From positions 1 through 5,108 of the forward strand of contig DMQJ01000479.1 in assembly GCA_003455715.1 (NCBI GenBank): a stretch of 5,108 nt of DNA, given 5' to 3'. The translations under genes were made by a program, and so were the position numbers. Position 1 is the stretch's first letter. Each line of letters starts with the position of its first letter. Shown here one piece after another: positions 1 to 4,135 of this stretch. Origin of the DNA: Acidimicrobiaceae bacterium. GTDB lineage: Bacteria > Actinomycetota > Acidimicrobiia > Acidimicrobiales > Ilumatobacteraceae. The notes beneath the pieces were generated by a model. The model searched no databases. It worked only from the letters and a program-made list of their open reading frames with translations, and was not told the origin of the DNA.

Positions 1-1
1 C

Positions 2-463
2 ACGGCCCGCAAGGCCGCGAAGGCACCGCTCGACCCGTGGGATGCGCGCACCCTCGAGTGGATCACGGCCAGCCCGCCGAAGGAGCACAACTTCGATCGC
101 ATCCCCACCGTTCACGCGCTCGATGAGTTCTTCCACCGCAAGTACGAGGAAGTCGAGAGCGAAGGCGGGCACGCGAAGCTGGTGAAGGTGAAAACAGCGG
201 AGGAGATCCTCGAGGAAGAGGAATCCAACGGTGATGCACACATCCACCTGCCGTCACCCTCCTACTGGCCGATCGTGCTGTCGTTCGGTCTGCCGGTGAT
301 GGCCTACGGCCTCATCTACAACCTCATCCTCACCGTCGTCGGTGCGGCCATCGTGCTGCTGGCAAGCTTCGGCTGGGCCATCGAGCCGTCGGTTGCCGAC
401 GACAGCGACTACGACCCGCCGGCCGGCGGGGAACCCTCGAAGGAGTTGGCGACCCTTGGCTGA
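2..463 (+). CDS. ctaD: Cytochrome c oxidase subunit I, C-terminal fragment with fused two-helix membrane tail (5' end outside window)
   Basis: The frame is open from the window edge to TGA 461-463, giving 153 residues. Residues 11-31 contain DPWDARTLEWITASPP...HNF, the hallmark end of heme-copper oxidase subunit I just after its last core helix. The protein does not stop there. A charged linker follows (about 32-75, with an EEILEEEE acidic run), then HIHLPSPSYWP (80-90) and two predicted membrane helices (about 89-106 and 108-127), ending in an acidic hydrophilic tail. The tail resembles the start of small actinobacterial oxidase subunit IV proteins, so I read it as a subunit IV-like domain fused to subunit I; this is inference. 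Subunit I holds heme a and the heme a3-CuB site, but those residues lie upstream of the window. The stop overlaps the start of ctaE by 8 nt. A separate tail protein from GTG 182 is conceivable but unlikely, because the frame is continuous and no good ribosome binding site precedes it. Confidence 0.9.
   Translation, partial: TARKAAKAPLDPWDARTLEWITASPPKEHNFDRIPTVHALDEFFHRKYEEVESEGGHAKLVKVKTAEEILEEEESNGDAHIHLPSPSYWPIVLSFGLPVMAYGLIYNLILTVVGAAIVLLASFGWAIEPSVADDSDYDPPAGGEPSKELATLG
438..445 (+). promoter_or_regulatory. Shine-Dalgarno sequence deciding the TTG start of ctaE
   Basis: CGAAGGAG lies inside the last codons of ctaD, and its AAGGAG core ends 10 nt before TTG 456. No ATG or GTG in the ctaE frame is better placed. 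The next in-frame ATG (579) lies inside the first membrane helix and would remove the whole His-rich N-terminus. This site is therefore the main argument for the rare TTG start. Confidence 0.65.
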
Positions 464-1106
464 GATCGCTGTCCACGACGACGCACACGCGCACGACGCC
501 CATGGTCACGGCGACCATGGCCATGGCGATCACGGCGCGCACGTCACCTCCACTGGCCTCAGCAACAACAAGCTGGCCATGTGGCTCTTCCTCGGCACCG
601 AGTGCCTCCTCTTCGGCGGCCTCATCAGCACGTACATGCTGTACCGCGGCCGCAACGGCGACGGGCCGGGCCCGAACCAGGTGTTCGATATTCCGCTCAC
701 CTCGGTGAGCAGCTTTGTGCTGCTGATGAGCTCGCTCACCATGGTGCTCGCAGTGAATGCGGCCAAGGCGAAGGACGACCGCAACACCAACCTGTGGCTC
801 ACCGCGACCGCTCTCCTCGGCTCGCTGTTCGTGGGCGGCCAGGTGTACGAGTTCACGGTCTTCTACCACGAGGGCCTGGGCTTCACCACCAGCCTGTTCA
901 GCTCGAGCTTCTTCACGCTCACCGGCTTCCACGGCGTGCACGTCACCCTCGGTGTCATCATGCTGATGGCGCTCGTGGGCATCATCGTGCGTAGCCGCAT
1001 CCCCGGCGACAAGGCCGAGGTGGTGGAGTTGGTCGGTCTGTACTGGCACTTCGTCGACGTCGTCTGGGTGGTCATCTTCACCCTCGTCTACCTGATCCCT
1101 GCGTGA
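456..1106 (+). CDS. ctaE: Cytochrome c oxidase subunit III (short five-helix form)
   Basis: This 216-residue membrane protein is subunit III of the aa3/caa3-type oxidase, which stabilises subunit I and its proton uptake. Family signatures are clear: GQVYEF (127-133) with the conserved helix Glu132, GFHGVHVTLG (157-166), and YWHFVDVVW (196-204). Predicted helices are at about 39-63, 83-103, 113-136, 151-178 and 196-215. The first two helices of seven-helix subunit III are absent, as is usual for the roughly 200-residue bacterial caa3/actinobacterial forms. Residues 7-29 hold nine histidines in an HGHGD-type repeat, a possible metal-binding tail. The TTG start at 456 is chosen from the AAGGAG site 10 nt upstream; it overlaps the ctaD stop by 8 nt, implying coupled translation. 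The family call is very secure. The exact start is likely but not proven. Confidence 0.95.
   Translation: MAEIAVHDDAHAHDAHGHGDHGHGDHGAHVTSTGLSNNKLAMWLFLGTECLLFGGLISTYMLYRGRNGDGPGPNQVFDIPLTSVSSFVLLMSSLTMVLAVNAAKAKDDRNTNLWLTATALLGSLFVGGQVYEFTVFYHEGLGFTTSLFSSSFFTLTGFHGVHVTLGVIMLMALVGIIVRSRIPGDKAEVVELVGLYWHFVDVVWVVIFTLVYLIPA
500..530 (+). repeat. Imperfect 15-nt tandem repeat with an 8-bp inverted repeat, inside ctaE
   Basis: Two 15-nt units (501-515 and 516-530) both encode His-Gly-His-Gly-Asp, differing only at third or synonymous positions and at His codon choice. CCATGGTC (500-507) and GACCATGG (513-520) form a perfect 8-bp inverted repeat around a 5-nt loop (ACGGC), and CCATGGCCATGG (515-526) is a perfect 12-bp palindrome. 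The hairpin begins 44 nt after the first base of the start codon. It may simply follow from His/Gly/Asp repeat coding. Confidence 0.6.
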
Positions 1107-1116
1107 GGTCCGCATC

Positions 1117-1452
1117 ATGAGCAGCGTCATCGAGCCGGCCCTGCCGGATGCCCCGCACCACGAGGGCGAAGCGCACGATCACCCGACCGACAAAAAGTTC
1201 ATCGAGATCGCGATCATTCTCGCGCTCATCACCGGGCTCGAGACCTGGACCTACTGGTGGCCACAGAGTTGGCACACCATCAGCCTCATCGTGCTCATCG
1301 GCTGCATGGTCTTGAAGTTCGTGATGATCCTGTTGTACTTCATGCACCTGAAGTGGGACAGCAAACTGTTCAGCCTGATGTTCTACATCGGCCTGGTACT
1401 TGCCTTGGGCGTGTACCTGGTGGCGCTGTTCACCTTCCAGTTCTTCTCCTGA
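1117..1452 (+). CDS. ctaF: Prokaryotic cytochrome c oxidase subunit IV (COX4_pro-like)
   Basis: This 111-residue protein has a hydrophilic N-terminus with four histidines (residues 14-22: HHEGEAHDH), then three predicted helices at about 28-48, 54-77 and 83-108. The stretch VLKFVMILLYFMHLKWDSK followed by LFS (65-86) is the family signature of bacterial oxidase subunit IV, with the invariant-looking FMHLKxDS turn between helices 2 and 3. The subunit is thought to aid assembly or stability of the subunit I/III core rather than catalysis. ATG 1117 lies 10 nt after the ctaE stop. GAGG (1105-1108), which overlaps the ctaE TGA, is its ribosome binding site with an 8-nt spacer. Length and topology fit the family (about 95-120 residues). 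The symbol ctaF is used as in Bacillus-type operons; the actinobacterial CtaF is a different subunit IV family. Confidence 0.9.
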   Translation: MSSVIEPALPDAPHHEGEAHDHPTDKKFIEIAIILALITGLETWTYWWPQSWHTISLIVLIGCMVLKFVMILLYFMHLKWDSKLFSLMFYIGLVLALGVYLVALFTFQFFS

Positions 1453-1461
1453 GGGGCCCAC

Positions 1462-2388
1462 GTGCCCGGCCAGGCGTCCTTCGTGGACCCGTGGCGGTTC
1501 GAACTCAATCCTGAGGCGTACCTGTTGGTGGCCACCCTGTCGGTGGCGTACCTCTACATAGTCGCTGTTCTGGGTCCGCGTGTGGTGCCGGCGGCTACCC
1601 GGCCGGTCGATGGTCGGCAGAAGTTGGCCTTCATCGCTGCCATGGCTGCGCTGCTGGCGAGCAGCACGTGGCCGCTCCAGCAACTCGGCGAGGACTACCT
1701 GCTCGCGGCGCGCGCAGTGCAGACGCTGCTGCTCACACTCGTGGTCGCGCCGCTGATGTGGCTCGCCACACCGCAGTGGATGATGCGGGTGGTGGCCACG
1801 AGCGGTCGGCTCTGGCCGTTGCTGCGCATCGTTGCCAAGCCCGCGGTTGCTGGCGTGGTCTTCACCTTCACCATGGTGCTGGTGCACGTGCCGGCGGTGA
1901 TGGAGGCAGCCGCACAGAACGGCCCCCTTCGCGTCGCGCTGCATGTGCTGGTGCTCGCGGCGGCGATGGTGTGGTGGCTGCCGGTGGTGGGGCCGCTGCC
2001 AGCGCTGCGCATGGGCTACGGGGCGCGCATGCTCTACCTGTTCGTCACCGGGCTCACCAGCAGCGCACCCACCCTGTGGTGGACATTTACCGGTCACGCG
2101 GTGTACCAGCACTACGCCACCCAGCCGGTGCGAGTGTGGGGCCTTTCGGCGCTGCACGACCAGCAGATCGCCGGCATCATCGCCAAGGCTGGCAGCGGGC
2201 TGTTCCTGTGGGTGACGGTGGTGGTGATGTTCGCCCGCTGGTTCAACCGCGACGCCAATCGCTCGTACGCCCGCGGAGCGCGGATACCCACTGCCGAAGT
2301 GGTGGGCACCGACGACTACAGCCTCACGTTTGCCGACGTCGAGCGGGTATTTGCCCAGAGCGAACCGCCGCGCGAAGCCACCCGCTGA
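1462..2388 (+). CDS. ctaG: CtaG-family cytochrome c oxidase assembly membrane protein
   Basis: This 308-residue polytopic protein resembles the caa3 oxidase assembly factor CtaG (Caa3_CtaG family), needed for making active oxidase and suspected in copper delivery. Predicted helices lie at about 19-38, 54-69, 84-102, 128-148, 158-180, 188-206 and 236-260. Family landmarks are VQTLLLTLVVAPL (86-98), HVPAVMEAA (142-150), WWLPVVGPLP (171-180), ARMLYLF (188-194), GHAVYQHY (211-218), and LSALHDQQIAGIIAKAGSG (228-246). As I recall the family, the first block normally reads QHLLL and a later one has an additional His. Here these positions are Thr88 and, near 157, Arg. His142, 161, 212, 217 and 232 remain. 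The C-terminal 45 residues are hydrophilic. GTG 1462 is 9 nt after the ctaF stop, and GAGGGG (1451-1456), overlapping that TGA, is the ribosome binding site with a 5-nt spacer. It is the last gene of the operon in view. Confidence 0.88.
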   Translation: MPGQASFVDPWRFELNPEAYLLVATLSVAYLYIVAVLGPRVVPAATRPVDGRQKLAFIAAMAALLASSTWPLQQLGEDYLLAARAVQTLLLTLVVAPLMWLATPQWMMRVVATSGRLWPLLRIVAKPAVAGVVFTFTMVLVHVPAVMEAAAQNGPLRVALHVLVLAAAMVWWLPVVGPLPALRMGYGARMLYLFVTGLTSSAPTLWWTFTGHAVYQHYATQPVRVWGLSALHDQQIAGIIAKAGSGLFLWVTVVVMFARWFNRDANRSYARGARIPTAEVVGTDDYSLTFADVERVFAQSEPPREATR

Positions 2389-2395
2389 CACTCCC

Positions 2396-2436
2396 CGAGG
2401 TTCGCCGGTGCCTCGCCAGTGCCCGCATGGCCTGGC
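2396..2436. terminator. Candidate bidirectional terminator hairpins between convergent genes
   Basis: The 48-bp gap between the ctaG stop and the permease stop contains two adjacent GC-rich inverted repeats. CGAGG (2396-2400) pairs with CCTCG (2411-2415) around a 10-nt loop. GCCAG-T-GCC (2415-2423) pairs with GGCCTGGC (2429-2436) around CGCAT, giving 8 bp with one bulged T. The two share base 2415, so they are mutually exclusive at the edge. Neither strand has a T tract afterwards, so this is not a classical intrinsic terminator. Position between convergent operons is the main support. Confidence 0.35.
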
Positions 2437-3162
2437 TCAGTCCCAGCGGAACAGCCGTGCAGCTGCGGGTGGGGTGACCGCGGCCCACGCGGCGAGCACT
2501 CCCCAACTCGCACCGGGTCGCACACCTCCGCCGCCGAGAGCATCGCGGAGCACATCGGCGAGCGCTCCCGACGGCAACACGTGGGCCACCGCTCGCACGG
2601 CAGCGGGCAACTCGGCGAATGGAATCACCATGCCCCCGAGCAGGAGCAACACGAGGTACAGACCGTTCTGGGCCGCAAGGTTGATCTCGCCGCGGAGTCG
2701 TCCGGCGAGGATGAGCCCCAGTCCGGCAAAGGCCGCCGTGGCGAGCAACACGGCCCCAATGGCGGCGAGCCAGTTGGGAGCAGACGGCGACCAGCCCAGC
2801 AGGTAGGCCACCGGCACCAGCACGGCACACTGCACGACCTCCACAGCGGCTACGGCGGCCACCTTGGCGGCCACCAGGCGGGGGCGGCCGAGTGGCGTGG
2901 CCCCGAGGCGTTTCAACACGTGGTAGCTGCGTTCGAAGCCGGTGCCGATGCCGAGCGACACCATGGCGGTGCTCATCACCGCCAGCGCGAGCACGCCGGG
3001 GGCGAGGAAGTCGACGGGTTCGTCGGTGCCGGTGGGCAGCACGTCGACCATGCTGAAGAACACCAGTAGGAGCACCGGGATGCCCAGGGTGAGCAGCAGT
3101 TGCTCGCCGTTGCGCAGTGTGAGCCGTAGCTCGGTGGCGAACTGAGAGCGGAATCGGCTCAC
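2437..3162 (-). CDS. ABC-2 type exporter permease subunit
   Basis: This 241-residue membrane protein is the permease of a two-gene ABC exporter. It has an N-terminal amphipathic segment (MSRFRSQFATELRLTLRN), then predicted helices at about 20-40, 53-74, 98-121, 130-154, 161-182 and 216-232. The FLAPGVLALAVMST block (52-65) and the cytoplasmic GFERSYHVLKRLGATPL segment (75-91) are typical of ABC-2/DrrB-like permeases, as is the length of about 240-260 residues. The GTG start (3162-3160) overlaps the ATPase stop in a GTGA tetranucleotide, and GAGGA lies 9 nt upstream on the minus strand, within the ATPase gene. Translation is therefore coupled to the ATPase. The protein probably works as a dimer with an ATPase dimer in the cytoplasmic membrane. 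The substrate is unknown. It is convergent with the oxidase operon, which suggests but does not prove a role in oxidase or heme biogenesis. Confidence 0.9.
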   Translation of the reverse strand: MSRFRSQFATELRLTLRNGEQLLLTLGIPVLLLVFFSMVDVLPTGTDEPVDFLAPGVLALAVMSTAMVSLGIGTGFERSYHVLKRLGATPLGRPRLVAAKVAAVAAVEVVQCAVLVPVAYLLGWSPSAPNWLAAIGAVLLATAAFAGLGLILAGRLRGEINLAAQNGLYLVLLLLGGMVIPFAELPAAVRAVAHVLPSGALADVLRDALGGGGVRPGASWGVLAAWAAVTPPAAARLFRWD

Positions 3163-4070
3163 TGGGCACCGTCCTCGCGGGCGGCAGTGAGACGGCGGAA
3201 GACGTCTTCAAGACGCTGGGCGCCGGCACGGAGGTCGATGAGGTCGTGGCCCTGTTCGGCCAGCCAGCCGGTGAGCTGCGCCATCAGCTTCGGCAGGGGT
3301 GGCGCGTCGATGACGTACTCGTCGTGCCCGAGGCGAATAGCCACAACACCCGTGCTGGCAGCGAGGGCATGGAGATCGAGGTCGGGGCTGCTGCGGAATC
3401 GAATCTCGTCGTGGCCCTTGCGTAGCTCGGCAAGAGTGCCGTGGGCAATCACCTGACCGCCGTCAAAGATGATGGCGTGGTCGGCCATTCGCTCGGCCTC
3501 GTCGAGTTCGTGGGTGGCGAGCACCACCGCACACCCCTCGTGGGCCAGATTGAGCACGATGTCGCGGATGCGAGCCCTGCCATTGACGTCGACCCCGGCC
3601 GTGGGCTCGTCGAGGAACAGCACCTCGGGCTTGGCGGCCAACGCGAGCGCCAACGACAGGCGCTGGCGCTCGCCACCCGAGAGTTGCCGCCACGTGCTCT
3701 TCTCGCGATGGCCGAGGCCCACCTGCTCGACCAGCACATCTGCCTTCGCCCCTTTGCCGTAGAGGGCGCAGTAGTGGCGCACCGTCTCGAGCACACGGGC
3801 ACTTGGGTAGATGCCGCCTTCCTGCAGCATCACGCCCATGCGTTCGCTGAGGGCGCGCTGCTGTGTGGCCGGATTGAACCCGAGCACTCGCACATGGCCC
3901 GACGACGCTCGGCGGTAGCCCTCGCACACCTCGATGGTGCTGGTCTTGCCTGCACCGTTGGGGCCGAGCACCGCCGTGACATGCCCGTGCGAGGCGGTGA
4001 ACGACACCCCGTCGACCGCAGTGATGTCGCCGTAACGCACCACCAGTTCGCTCACTTCGACGGCGGACAT
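3159..4070 (-). CDS. ABC exporter ATP-binding protein (DrrA/CcmA-like)
   Basis: This 303-residue cytoplasmic ATPase energises the permease encoded just downstream. All nucleotide-binding motifs are intact: Walker A GPNGAGKT (36-43), Q-loop Gln83 in MLQEGG, signature LSGGERQR (130-137), Walker B VLFLDEP (150-156), D-loop AGVD (158-161), and switch His187 in ATHEL. Beyond the roughly 215-residue ATPase core there is a C-terminal domain of about 85 residues ending in LEDVFRRLTAAR, typical of DrrA-type drug or lipid exporter ATPases. ATG 4070 is chosen because the recognisable fold starts there (AVEVSELVVRYGDITAVDGV). The frame stays open upstream to about 4511, but that part is antisense to serS and has no family sense. 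No Shine-Dalgarno precedes the ATG. A TAGCGT hexamer 7 nt upstream suggests a leaderless mRNA. The gene is divergent from serS. Confidence 0.93.
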   Translation of the reverse strand: MSAVEVSELVVRYGDITAVDGVSFTASHGHVTAVLGPNGAGKTSTIEVCEGYRRASSGHVRVLGFNPATQQRALSERMGVMLQEGGIYPSARVLETVRHYCALYGKGAKADVLVEQVGLGHREKSTWRQLSGGERQRLSLALALAAKPEVLFLDEPTAGVDVNGRARIRDIVLNLAHEGCAVVLATHELDEAERMADHAIIFDGGQVIAHGTLAELRKGHDEIRFRSSPDLDLHALAASTGVVAIRLGHDEYVIDAPPLPKLMAQLTGWLAEQGHDLIDLRAGAQRLEDVFRRLTAAREDGAQ

Positions 4071-4077
4071 GGCGCTG

Positions 4078-4083
4078 ACGCTA
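4078..4083 (-). promoter_or_regulatory. Candidate -10 element of a leaderless promoter for the ABC exporter operon
   Basis: On the minus strand TAGCGT fits the actinobacterial -10 pattern TANNNT. Exactly 7 nt (4077-4071) separate it from ATG 4070, which would place the transcription start at or next to the first base of the start codon. The absence of a Shine-Dalgarno in front of this ATG agrees. No convincing -35 box is seen. Confidence 0.4.
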
Positions 4084-4100
4084 CCGCGCAGGCCACCGAT

Positions 4101-4120
4101 CTCCTGCGGCGATCGCGGAG
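4101..4120 (+). promoter_or_regulatory. Candidate hairpin masking the serS ribosome binding site
   Basis: CTCC-T-GCG (4101-4108) can pair with CGC-GGAG (4114-4120) around loop GCGAT, giving 7 bp with one bulged T. The 3' arm includes the first GGAG of the serS Shine-Dalgarno. CTCCT (4101-4105) could alternatively pair with AGGAG at 4119-4123. The element only matters if serS transcripts start upstream of 4101. It could be chance in GC-rich DNA. Confidence 0.25.
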
Positions 4121-4125
4121 GAGGG
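4117..4125 (+). promoter_or_regulatory. Strong Shine-Dalgarno sequence for the upstream serS start
   Basis: GGAGGAGGG ends 8 nt before GTG 4134, which is ideal spacing. It is 17 nt before the alternative GTG 4143, which is too far. It is the basis for annotating serS from 4134. Confidence 0.55.
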
Positions 4126-4129
4126 CAAC

Positions 4130-4135
4130 TAGCGT
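4130..4135 (+). promoter_or_regulatory. Candidate -10 hexamer for a leaderless serS transcript starting at GTG 4143
   Basis: TAGCGT lies exactly 7 nt before GTG 4143. It has the same sequence and spacing as the hexamer in front of the divergent ATPase gene. If real, transcription would start at GTG 4143 and the Shine-Dalgarno and GTG 4134 would not be in that message. The hexamer overlaps GTG 4134, so the two readings compete. Confidence 0.3.

Noticed and set aside
182..463. Independent 93-residue membrane protein starting at GTG 182
   Set aside because: The frame is continuous with the subunit I C-terminus, and no convincing ribosome binding site precedes GTG 182. A fusion is the simpler reading.
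330..1130. Long minus-strand open frame (266 codons) opposite ctaE
   Set aside because: Its translation is a low-complexity His/Glu/Arg/Ala-rich sequence, a shadow of the GC-rich third positions of ctaE, with no recognisable domain.
1078..2391. Minus-strand open frame of 437 codons opposite ctaF and ctaG
   Set aside because: It covers two secure genes on the other strand, and its composition (His, Gln, Arg, Glu rich) is typical of antisense frames in high-GC DNA.
2324..3229. Alternative open frames over the permease gene on both strands (for example 2419-3069 + and 2324-3229 -)
   Set aside because: The permease frame has a clear six-helix pattern and family motifs. The alternatives are Arg/Pro/Gly-rich shadows.
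4109..4116. GCGATCGC palindrome as an operator
   Set aside because: An 8-bp palindrome is expected by chance in GC-rich DNA, and it has no second copy or flanking symmetry in the spacer.
4071..4133. T-box riboswitch upstream of serS
   Set aside because: The spacer is only 63 bp and has no TGGNACCGCG-like T-box sequence or specifier stem.
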